Positions 39,707 to 50,900 of a stretch of 64,000 nt of DNA are shown here, piece after piece. The translations under genes were made by a program, and so were the position numbers. Numbering within the stretch: position 1 is the first letter of the stretch; the number at the start of each line of letters is the position of its first letter. Below the pieces are notes generated by a model. The model saw only the letters and a program-made list of their open reading frames with translations. It was not told the DNA's origin and made no database searches. The DNA comes from Clostridia bacterium (GTDB lineage Bacteria; Bacillota; Clostridia; Oscillospirales; Butyricicoccaceae), in NCBI GenBank assembly GCA_029099685.1, contig JAQXOO010000015.1, positions 1 through 64,000 of the forward strand. Reading direction: 5' to 3'.

Positions 39707-39883
39707 ATGTCGTGGAACAAACTGGATCGGATGCGACTGGAGTCCGACGTACTGGAAACCGAGATTCATGAACAGGATTCCGAACGGTAGGTTCGGCAGC
39801 ACGAAAGCCGGGTCTGGTTTCATATTGCCGCCCTTGCGGTGGTGGCCGTGGTGCTGATTTTGTCGGTCTACGGCGCGATTTAG
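39707..39883 (+). pseudogene. Small single-TM protein interrupted by in-frame TAG
   Basis: ggaggt RBS; frame reads MSWNKLDRMRLESDVLETEIHEQDSER*VRQHESRVWFHIAALAVVAVVLILSVYGAI*. Confidence 0.6.
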
Positions 39884-39954
39884 TGGTTTTTTACAACCGG
39901 AAAGCCCCTGTTTTGTGGGGTTTTCCGGTTTTTGTGAATTTTTCTTAAGAATCG

Positions 39955-39983
39955 TTGCGGACATGTTCTCCATAAGATATAAT
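39955..39983 (+). promoter_or_regulatory. Predicted sigma-A promoter
   Basis: TTGCGG - 17 bp - TATAAT upstream of 40017 CDS. Confidence 0.65.
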
Positions 39984-40016
39984 AGAAACAAATAAACCGA
40001 TAAAGGAGGGCGCTGT

Positions 40017-40217
40017 ATGAGCTTTGGACTGAACAACTGGAACAACAACCAACAGGTGCGTGACCGGATGGAAAATGAATCGCTGGAATATCAGATGCGG
40101 GAGACCAATCCAGATCAGGCCAAAAAGGATCTGGTCAGCCGGATGTCGGTTCGGGGCGCGATCCTCATTCTTTTGGTGGTCGTCCTGGCCGTGGTGTTGC
40201 TGCTGACGGGATCGTAA
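40017..40217 (+). CDS. Small single-TM protein
   Basis: aaaggagg RBS; MSFGLNNWNNNQQVRDRMENESLEYQMRETNPDQAKKDLVSRMSVRGAILILLVVVLAVVLLLTGS. Confidence 0.65.
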   Translation: MSFGLNNWNNNQQVRDRMENESLEYQMRETNPDQAKKDLVSRMSVRGAILILLVVVLAVVLLLTGS

Positions 40218-40242
40218 CGAACAAGCGGAAAGGAGCCGAACC

Positions 40243-40416
40243 ATGAAGCAATTTCAACGAGATTTTATTCGCATGGAGTCCAATGTGACCGATGCGGATA
40301 TCCGGGACAAGATGCCCGAGCAGGGAAAACGGGATTTTGAAGGACATGCGCCCATCAAGATGTTGTTGCTGGTGTTCGTGATCCTTGCGGTCATACTGAC
40401 GATAAAAGGATTATAA
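40243..40416 (+). CDS. Small single-TM protein
   Basis: aaaggag RBS; MKQFQRDFIRMESNVTDADIRDKMPEQGKRDFEGHAPIKMLLLVFVILAVILTIKGL. Confidence 0.65.
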   Translation: MKQFQRDFIRMESNVTDADIRDKMPEQGKRDFEGHAPIKMLLLVFVILAVILTIKGL

Positions 40417-40422
40417 GGGAAT

Positions 40423-40450
40423 AAAAAGCCGCCTGCGGGCGGCTTTTTTC
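40423..40450 (+). terminator. Intrinsic terminator
   Basis: aaaaagccgcctgcgggcggctttttt. Confidence 0.85.
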
Positions 40451-40464
40451 TTGCTCATTCACAA

Positions 40465-40485
40465 ATAATTTTCATTTAAAATTAT
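40465..40485. promoter_or_regulatory. Candidate operator palindrome upstream of RHH gene
   Basis: ATAATTTT-CATTT-AAAATTAT, 9 bp upstream of TTGACA. Confidence 0.55.
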
Positions 40486-40494
40486 ATAATGTCA

Positions 40495-40522
40495 TTGACA
40501 AAATTAAAAACCGTGATATGAT
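40495..40522 (+). promoter_or_regulatory. Predicted sigma-A promoter
   Basis: TTGACA - 16 bp - TATGAT. Confidence 0.7.
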
Positions 40523-40553
40523 GGTGACAGAATCCCAAGAGGAGGGAAAGTCA

Positions 40554-41189
40554 ATGAAAAAGAGCGTGTATTCTCTCGTTCTCAGCGACGACGTGGTGGA
40601 GGCGGTGGACCGGGCCGCTTATCAGAACGGCCTGAGCCGCTCGGCCATGGTCAACCAGATCCTGGCCGACTATGTGTCCTATACCACCCCCGAAAAGCGG
40701 ATGCGGGAGATCTTTTCCCAGGTGGAGAGCCTGCTGACGGACGGCGGCGTGTTCCAGACGCTGCTGCAGCCCTCGGACAGCATGATGAGCCTGCGCTCGT
40801 CCCTGGCCTATAAATACAACCCCAACGTGCGCTACAGCGTGGAGCTGTATCCCGGCACGCCCACCCAGGGCGAGCTGCGGGTGTCCCTGCGCAGCCAGAG
40901 CAGCAACCTGATCCTGTATCTGGGCCAGTTCTTCCGCCTGTGGGACAAAATCGAAACGGCCTATCTGGGCGGTACGGACTGCGTCATTCAGGACGGCCGC
41001 TACAGCCGCAGGCTCCGCCTGCCGGAGGGACTGTCCGACCGGGAGCAGGGCGCTGTGCTGGCAGGGTATATCCGGGCCATGGAGCGCGGACTGAAGGCGT
41101 TTTTCAACAGCCTGGAGGACCCCCATCAGGCCGCCGCCGCGGTGGACCGGGCCTATCAGGAATATCTCAGACAATATCCCGCCATCTGA
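40554..41189 (+). CDS. Ribbon-helix-helix (CopG-like) regulator with C-terminal domain of unknown function
   Basis: YSLVLSDDVVEAVDRAAYQNGLSRSAMVNQILADYV RHH-like N-terminus; directly upstream of clpB. Confidence 0.7.
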   Translation: MKKSVYSLVLSDDVVEAVDRAAYQNGLSRSAMVNQILADYVSYTTPEKRMREIFSQVESLLTDGGVFQTLLQPSDSMMSLRSSLAYKYNPNVRYSVELYPGTPTQGELRVSLRSQSSNLILYLGQFFRLWDKIETAYLGGTDCVIQDGRYSRRLRLPEGLSDREQGAVLAGYIRAMERGLKAFFNSLEDPHQAAAAVDRAYQEYLRQYPAI

Positions 41190-41281
41190 AGCGCGGCGGA
41201 CCCACGGCCCGGGCCGGCAGAACGCCGGCGGGGCTTTTTCCCGGGAGAGAAAGGAAATCGTGAAAGACAGGAGGTTTTTTT

Positions 41282-43882
<2,601 letters not shown>

Positions 43883-43886
43883 AAGA

Positions 43887-43919
43887 GAACGCCCCGGCGA
43901 GAGCCGGGGCGTTTTTTGC
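43887..43919 (+). terminator. clpB terminator
   Basis: aacgccccggcgagagccggggcgtttttt. Confidence 0.88.
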
Positions 43920-44065
43920 GTCTATTTTACGGAATCGGCCACATCCGGCAGGAGCAGCAGCCATTGACCTCCTTGGGCAAGCTCGGCACGGGTCATGTCC
44001 CGGTCAGCAGCCTGATGATACCAGTCGATGTTTGCCGGATCGGAAACCTCGTATAGGGTAACGAA

Positions 44066-45133
44066 CTAAGCCGACAACCCGCCGCCGGGGGCAGTGAACA
44101 GCCAGCCTTCTTCAAATTGGTCACCCATGGCGTAGGTGTAGGCCTTTTTCACCTGCCAGCCGGTCAGCTCGGGACACAGGTCACCACCGTCAAAGGGCGG
44201 CTCTTCGGTATAGCCGTTGGGCGGTTCGGGCAGCTGACTTTGCAGCGGAAGGTCGCCAAAGCTAACGTAAAGGCCGGGGCAGGTGGGCTTGTGATACTCT
44301 GGATTCTCGGCAGGGCCAACATAATTTGCAGAAAAACTGTCGAGGGTCAGCCTGTCCGACCAGTCGTAGATTTGGCCGGGTTCAAAGTTCCCTTCCAGCT
44401 CCACCAGACAGCCGTCAAACCAAGGGCTGTCATTCACCGAAAGGGTTACGCAGGGGATCTGGGTCAACCGGAAACTGCCCAGCTGATCCGGCAGAAGGAT
44501 TCCCCGAGACGCCAGCAATTCCTGATTGGAAGGATATCGCTGCAATGCGGTGCAGCACCACCACAGGCCGTCCTCCCCCTGGGCCACGGCGTAAAACTTG
44601 CCGGGAGCATCCAGGCCGAAAGCTTCCATTTCGGCATAAAAACTGCTTTCCCGTTGAACCGGGTCTTTGCAAGAGGGCAAAGGGCTTTGGGCGGCGCTGT
44701 AAAACTGTGCCTTTTCATCGGCCTGATACAGTGCCGAAAGGAGGGCAGGCAGGGTTTGTGCGGTATAGGTGCGCTCGGGGGTATAGAGATAAACGCCGTC
44801 GGTGAGCACCTCACGGCCGCCGTCCAGAGAAAAGCGGTAGCGGCCCTTGAGCGGATAATAGCAAGGGGTTATGTTCTGTTCCACCAGCGGTACGTCATCC
44901 ATCAGCGCCCAGAGCTGCTCCAGCACTGTGGGATCGTCGATGGTAAAGTTGTTTTCGTGACTGTTGGGCCAGGAGGTCACCGTGACGGCGGCAGGGGCGG
45001 ACTGAGAGCGTCCGGTCAGCAGCCGGGACAGGGTGTCAGGATACTGCTGTCGCATCATCAGCAGCAGGCACAGTGTGAAGGCGGCAAGCAGGCAAAGAGA
45101 CAGATAAAACCCTTTCCTTTTCATGGTAAACAC
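44066..45133 (-). CDS. TM-anchored protein of unknown function
   Basis: MKRKGFYLSLCLLAAFTLCLLLM signal anchor; no family recognised. Confidence 0.65.
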   Translation of the reverse strand: MFTMKRKGFYLSLCLLAAFTLCLLLMMRQQYPDTLSRLLTGRSQSAPAAVTVTSWPNSHENNFTIDDPTVLEQLWALMDDVPLVEQNITPCYYPLKGRYRFSLDGGREVLTDGVYLYTPERTYTAQTLPALLSALYQADEKAQFYSAAQSPLPSCKDPVQRESSFYAEMEAFGLDAPGKFYAVAQGEDGLWWCCTALQRYPSNQELLASRGILLPDQLGSFRLTQIPCVTLSVNDSPWFDGCLVELEGNFEPGQIYDWSDRLTLDSFSANYVGPAENPEYHKPTCPGLYVSFGDLPLQSQLPEPPNGYTEEPPFDGGDLCPELTGWQVKKAYTYAMGDQFEEGWLFTAPGGGLSA

Positions 45134-45220
45134 TCCTTTCTGATTTCATTGTATCACGGGGAAAAGCCCATGCAAGAACAAACATTAAAAATTAAGAAAA
45201 CTTCAGAACTGCTTGCCTTT

Positions 45221-46303
45221 TCAGGTGGAATATAGGGCCATATAGGCAGAAATCATCATTCGGAGGAATGTTTTATGGTTATTTGAAAGGAAGCCCAGCG
45301 CGTCCGGGTGCGGGATAACGTCCGGGGCGGAAACGGCACCCCGGAAAACCGCCATATCTTCGCAAACGATCTGGCTCCGGACACGGTGCTCACCGTGGAC
45401 GAGATCGGCGGCAAGCTGGTGGTGCGATAAAAAACGAACCGCCCGGCTATTCGTGGTGCTTTTTCTTCTTATTTTCTCTTGTTCTGCTCTCTCTGCTCCC
45501 GCCTGGCCCGCCGTGGCGTTGTCCCCCACATCCTTTCCCAGGTCGCAGGTATAGACCCATTCCACCCGGTCTCCGTCCTGAAGCTGATAGCGGCTGCAGC
45601 CGTAATTGGGGAACCAGCCGTTAACGCAATACATCCATCCGGACAGGCTCCCGCAGTCAAATTCATACAGGTTCCCGATGCCCTCGATATAAGCCGAGTT
45701 GTAAATGGGCGTGTCGGTATACTCCATATGGATGCTGTTTTCCATGCACACCCGCAAAAGCACATCAAAAACACTCTCATTTTCATAAAAAGTCACGGTC
45801 AGCGGCTGCAGGATCCAGCCGTCCGCAGGTACTAGTTCCGTCTTTTCCGGGTCCAGACTGTCCATGTTGTCCAGGATCGCAGCGCAGGATATGGAAAGAA
45901 CGCAGGAACAGGCGGTATCCGTGACCTCCGTGTTCTGGGGCTCCACCGGCTTCGGTTTTCCCTCCGGGACCGGGTCGGTGCGGTAGGCATCCTGCCGGGG
46001 CTTCTGAGCTGAGGACTGCCCGGTGCCGCTTTCTGTGCCGGAGGAATGGACTTCTTCCCCCTCCGGTCCGCTGCTTTCAGGCGGCACATCCCGCGGGTCT
46101 CCATTTTCCTCCGGCGGAGACTGTTCTTTCACACCGCCGGGCCGCTCCGTCGCAGGCGCATCTCCCGTGGTCCCGCTTCCGTCAGTCTGCCGTCCCGGGA
46201 GCGGGGCGGGGACGTCCCCGGCCGCCGGCGCGGCGCAGGCGCCTGCCAGCACGGCCACCAGCAGCACTGCCGCCAGGATGCGGCGCGGATGTTTCTTCCC
46301 CAT
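45221..46303 (-). CDS. DUF4430 (transcobalamin C-terminal-like) lipoprotein with anomalous C-terminal extension
   Basis: Lipobox LVAVLAGAC; ENESVFDVLLRVCMENSIHMEYTDTPIYNSAYIEGIGNLYEFDCGSLSGWMYCVNGWFPNYGCSRYQLQDGDRVEWVYTCDLGKDVG; tail is encoded over the direct repeat and antisense to the clpB copy. Confidence 0.8.
   Translation of the reverse strand: MGKKHPRRILAAVLLVAVLAGACAAPAAGDVPAPLPGRQTDGSGTTGDAPATERPGGVKEQSPPEENGDPRDVPPESSGPEGEEVHSSGTESGTGQSSAQKPRQDAYRTDPVPEGKPKPVEPQNTEVTDTACSCVLSISCAAILDNMDSLDPEKTELVPADGWILQPLTVTFYENESVFDVLLRVCMENSIHMEYTDTPIYNSAYIEGIGNLYEFDCGSLSGWMYCVNGWFPNYGCSRYQLQDGDRVEWVYTCDLGKDVGDNATAGQAGAERAEQEKIRRKSTTNSRAVRFLSHHQLAADLVHGEHRVRSQIVCEDMAVFRGAVSAPDVIPHPDALGFLSNNHKTFLRMMISAYMALYST
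45349..45432 (+). repeat. Partial duplicate of the clpB 3' end
   Basis: Aligns without gaps to 43801-43884 with a 44-nt perfect core tcgcaaacgatctggctccggacacggtgctcaccgtggacgag and ends at the same stop codon. Confidence 0.88.
45455..45510. repeat. 56-bp direct repeat, left copy
   Basis: 51/56 identical to 57593-57648, last 33 nt identical (cttgttctgctctctctgctcccgcctggcccg). Confidence 0.88.
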
Positions 46304-46306
46304 GGT

Positions 46307-47803
46307 TCACTGCCCCCCTGCCAGCGCCAGCAGATTGCAGACCATCTGCGCCACCTCCCAGCGCAGGATGGCCTGTTTGGGCCGGAGAGACCCGGTCCAG
46401 GGCGCTATGCCGCTTCCGCAGCAGTCAGCCAGGGCGGCCCTGGCCCAGGAGGCCGCTTCCCTGCCGTCGGAAAAGCCCGCCAGCACCGCTTCCGGGTCCG
46501 CCGCACCGGTATCCAGCTTCAGGCTTTTACAGACGCGGGCCGCCATGACGGCGGCTTCCTGCCGTGTGATGGTGCCGTCCGGGCCGAATTTCCCGCCGCC
46601 GGTGCCGTTAACGATGCCCGCGGCACTGGCAGCCCCCACATAGCCGGCATACCACGCCCCGGCGGGGACGTCGGAATAGCCCTCCGCCGCCTTGGGCGCA
46701 AGGCCCAGGGCCTTGACCACCGTGGCGCAGAACTCCGCCCGGGTCATGGTCCGGTCCGGGGCAAAGGTGCCGTCGCCCATACCGTTGAGGATGCCCCGGG
46801 CCGCCAGCGTCTCAATGGCGGCCTGGTTGGGATGTCCCTGAATGTCGGAAAATGCCCCGCCTCCGGCGGGCGTGTCCGCCCCGGCCATGCGGTACAGGGA
46901 GCACATTCCCCGGGCGGCCCGCCGGGCCGCCACCAGAGCGTAAAAACCCTGTTCGGTGGACATGCCGTCCGCGCCGCTGCCGCCCCCTGCCACATGGGTG
47001 AATCCGCTGCCCCGGACATAGAAGGTCATCAGGCCGTCCAGGGCCGTGCAGCCGTTCTTCACAAAGCGGCCGTCCTCCGGGGGAATACCCAGTTCACACA
47101 GGGCCACCACCACCTGGGCGCAGGATTCGCAGTTGGCGGTGCCGTACACCGAAAAGGTGCCGTCGCCGTTCTGACTTGCAGAAAGCCAGGCCAGCGCCCG
47201 CTGGGTGGCCGCCTGCACGGCGGGCTGCTCCTGGTATTTGGCCAGAGCCTGCAGCGCCATGGCGGTGACATCGGTGTCGGGGGCATCGCTGTCCAGAGAC
47301 CAGCCGCCCCCGGCGATCTCACTGTCCAGAATGCAGTCTACATACCGCTGCCGGACGGCGCATGGGTAGCTGCCGCTGTCCAGAGCCAGCAGGGCAAAAA
47401 TGGGTCCGTTGACCCCTTGCCATACGGTTTTGTCATAATCGTTCAGGGGTGCGGTCAGATCATAGCCGCCCACATCGGTGGGGTCCTTTCCTATGGCGGT
47501 GAGCGCCAGGACCACCCGGGAATATTCGGTGTATTTGCGGCTGTGGAGCACCCCGCCGCAAGCCTTTACATAGGCAACCACCCGGTCATAATACCCCTCG
47601 GGTACCGGATATCCGCCCCGGGCCAGCCCCAGGACGGCCCATTCGCCGCCGATGGAGCCCACCTGGGGTTCAGGGGTGACCTTTTGGATATAGGCGGCGG
47701 TGTCCTCCACCGCGTCGGAAAGGGAGCCGGCAGAGGCCGGGACCATCAGGCAGAGGCACAAAAGCATCGCCAGGCCAAAGGCCCCCGTTCTGCGTCTGTT
47801 CAT
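46307..47803 (-). CDS. Secreted alpha/alpha-toroid (squalene cyclase/prenyltransferase-repeat-like) + SLH protein
   Basis: Signal peptide; WAVLGLARGGYPVPEGYYDRVVAYV...AGGGWSLDSDAPDTDVTAMALQALAKY...AWLSASQNGDGTFSVYGTANCESCAQVVVALCELG toroid repeats; SLH: AFSDIQGHPNQAAIETLAARGILNGMGDGTFAPDRTMTRAEF. Confidence 0.85.
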   Translation of the reverse strand: MNRRRTGAFGLAMLLCLCLMVPASAGSLSDAVEDTAAYIQKVTPEPQVGSIGGEWAVLGLARGGYPVPEGYYDRVVAYVKACGGVLHSRKYTEYSRVVLALTAIGKDPTDVGGYDLTAPLNDYDKTVWQGVNGPIFALLALDSGSYPCAVRQRYVDCILDSEIAGGGWSLDSDAPDTDVTAMALQALAKYQEQPAVQAATQRALAWLSASQNGDGTFSVYGTANCESCAQVVVALCELGIPPEDGRFVKNGCTALDGLMTFYVRGSGFTHVAGGGSGADGMSTEQGFYALVAARRAARGMCSLYRMAGADTPAGGGAFSDIQGHPNQAAIETLAARGILNGMGDGTFAPDRTMTRAEFCATVVKALGLAPKAAEGYSDVPAGAWYAGYVGAASAAGIVNGTGGGKFGPDGTITRQEAAVMAARVCKSLKLDTGAADPEAVLAGFSDGREAASWARAALADCCGSGIAPWTGSLRPKQAILRWEVAQMVCNLLALAGGQ

Positions 47804-47844
47804 GGGAAAACCTCCTTGCGGAACATATTCTGAATACTGCAAAT

Positions 47845-47872
47845 GCCAGACCCGGATGGCTCCGGGTCTGGC
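47845..47872. other. Intergenic hairpin between giant gene and toroid-SLH gene
   Basis: gccagacccggatggctccgggtctggc inverted repeat, no clear T run on the minus strand. Confidence 0.55.
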
Positions 47873-47907
47873 TGCTGTTCAGGCGGGCATTCCGCCTGCG
47901 CGTTGGA

Positions 47908-50900
47908 TCAGTCCGCGTTCACCACGTCCACTGCGAAGCGGTGCAGGATGGCTGCCACCTCCGCGCGGGTCGCGGTGCCTTTGGGTGCGATGGTGGTGAG
48001 GGTTCGGCCGGTGACCAGGCCCCGGGCATTGGCCCACCGCAGGGCAGGCAGGGCATATGCCGATACTTCCCCGCTGTCCGTATAGCCGGAAAGGCTGCCG
48101 GCGTCCGCGGTGTCATAGCCCTTATAGGCGGCGTAGCGGTACAGGATGGCCGCCATCTGCTCCCGGGTGATGCTGTCTCCGGTGCCGAACAAGCCGTTTC
48201 CGTAGCCGTTGACGATCCTGTACTGGGAAGCCCAGGTCACCGCGTCGGTGTACCACTGTCCGGGCAGAACGTCGGCATATTCGGCGCTGCCGGAGACCGC
48301 CGGCCGGCCCTCCAGCCGGTACAGCACCGTGACCAGCATGGCGCGGGTCATGGGCGTGCCGGGCGAAAACAGGGTTTCGGTGGTGCCGTTGAACAGGCCC
48401 GCTCCGGTGACATACCGGACGTCCTCGTAATACCAGTTTGCTTCGCTGACATCCAGGAAGCCCGTCCGGATGCTCTCGCCGGGCTGCTGGGTGGCGCCGC
48501 TGCTGTCCAGGCCGGCGGCATATGTTTCCGGCGTGATGTCCGGGGCCTCCAGCCACCGCCGGTAATAGACGCTGGAGCTGCTGCGCTCCTCCAGGGTATA
48601 GTCATCCACATAGTGCCAGATGATCTCGTCGCCGTCCTTGAGGACATAGTCCTGGAGGCCCACGTCGGGATGCCTGCCGTTTACGGTATACATCCAGCCG
48701 GAGTTTTTGCCGTTGTAAAACTCTGCCAGCCAGTAGCCGCCCAGCACAGCGGGCGCCCGGATGGCGGAAACATAATTGCTGTCCGCGCCCCGCTGGCTCA
48801 GGCTGTAATCGCCGATGGCCGCCAGGAACACGTCGTAAACCGTATCGCCCTTGGCGATCTCATAGGTGGTGGTCTTGATCCAGGTGACATACCCGTCATG
48901 GTCCCGGACGCCGCCGTCATGGACGGTGTCGCCGATCAGACGGAAGGTGACCTCCAGGAGGTCTCTGCGGAGGGGGATCTCCTCCATGGCCTCCAGGGCA
49001 CTGTCCAGCGCCTTTTCGATCTCCTCGGTGCAGGGGGCCCGCCGGATGGCCGTGCGGCCCTTGCTGTATTCTGCCTTCAGGCCGCTCCAGCCGGCGGCGG
49101 CATAGTCGTCCTGGTCATAGGTTTCATATGCGCTTTCCAGTTCGTCCAGCGCCCGCTGGATGGCTTTGTCCAGCAGGGTGTCAAACTGCTCCCGCGCCTG
49201 GGCCAGCTTGTTTGCGTTGGGGACCTGGGCCTTCTGGCTGTCAGAGAGCTGCGCGTACAGCGCTTCCGCTTCCTCCAGGGCCTTCAGGGACGCCCGGTCC
49301 GCCTTTCGGATGCTCAGCCGGTCGATGGCCTCGGCCGCCGCGCCGGCGGGATCCGCCGCCAGACGGAAGGAGGCCTCCAGGACAACGTCGCTGCCGGGCA
49401 TGGTGAAGCTGGCCGTGCCCTCGGTCACGGACAGGGCCGTGCCGTTCACGGTCAGGCTCACCAGCTCATAACCTGCGGCGGGTGCCGCGGTCACGGTGAT
49501 CTCCGTGCCGGCAGGTGCCCGGAAGGCGCTGGGCGTCACGGTGCCGTTGACCGCCGTGACCGTGATGGTGTGGCTGACTGCCGTGTCGGACATGTCATAC
49601 AGGCTGCTCTTTCCCTCTTTCAGGCGGAACCAGGAAGCCAGCGCATAGAAGGACTGCTCGGTAGCCATCTGGTTATAGCTGCCGCTTGCACTGTGCCGGA
49701 AGCCGTTTTTGCTGCCCTCTGCATAGAAAGCGCGCAGGCCGTCCAGCAGGGTTTTGCTGTTTTTGGTGAATCCGGCGTCGGAGCCCGGGTCGCGGCCCAG
49801 CCCGGTCAGGGCAACGATCACCTGGGCGGTGTTTTCGGCCGAAGCGTTCTGCCCTTTGGGCTTGATCTGGCCTTCCCCGTTCATCAGTCCGGCCAGATAA
49901 TCCAGCGCCTTGTCCACAGCGGCCTTCACGCCGTTATCGGTCTGGTAATAGGGCGCCAGCGCCTGCACCGCCATGGCGGTGGTATCGCAGTCGGCGTCGC
50001 CCGAGGTGATGTACCAGCCGCCGTTTTCCAGCTGCTTATCCAGCAGGCTCCGGACCAGGGCGTCCTTGTTTTCCGCCTCATAGCCGGCGGCGTTGATGGC
50101 CAGCAGGGCAAAGGCCGTGCTGTTGTTGCCCTGGCCGGTGACCCAGGCGGTGTCCTCCAGCGCCTTCATCAGGTCCATTCCCTTGTAGGCGGCGGGATCG
50201 TTGCCCAGCGCCCGCAGCGTCAGGGCGATGCGTTCATTCTCGGTGGGCCGGGTCTCGCTGAGGACGCCGGTCTCCGCGTTATAGTTTTCTTCCAGATAGG
50301 CGTCCAGCGCTCCGTAATAGGCCTCCAGCATGGTCTCCGGGATGGCCTGTCCGCCGCGCGCCAGGCCCAGCATCATCCACTCGCCCCGCTGGGAGCCGGT
50401 GGTGACGTCGGTTGCCAGCAGGGTCCGGGCCGTCTTCTCATAGATCTCCCGCAGGGCCGCAAGCTGCGCCTGTTCCTGTTCCAGTCCGGCCAGTGCCGCC
50501 TCGGCGGCGGTCAGATCCGCATAATTCTCCACCAGCGCCTTCTGGCCTTCGGTCAGCCCGTTATAGGCCGCTCTGGCCGCGCTGATGGCGTCCGCGCTTT
50601 CCGTGGTGACCGGCGTGCCGATGGCATTGATCAGGGCTTCAACCGCATCCGCGGCCTCCCGGTCGGGATCAGGCAGGCCGGTGCCGGTTTCCACCGTGAA
50701 CCCGCTGAACCACGCCCGGTCGCTGCCGCCGGCGGCGGAGCTGTCCTTCGCAAAGGCAAAGGTAAAGGTATAGGTGCCGGCCTCCAGCGTCCGTGCAAAG
50801 GAACCGTCTACGGTACCGCTGATGCCGCCGGCGACCGGTTCATCGCCCAGAGAGATCGTCAGCTTATCATAATCACGCTCCGAGGACACGCCGTAGGCAA

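Noticed and set aside
45349-45432. A second clpB gene
   Set aside because: Only the last 28 codons are similar; upstream sequence does not read as ClpB.
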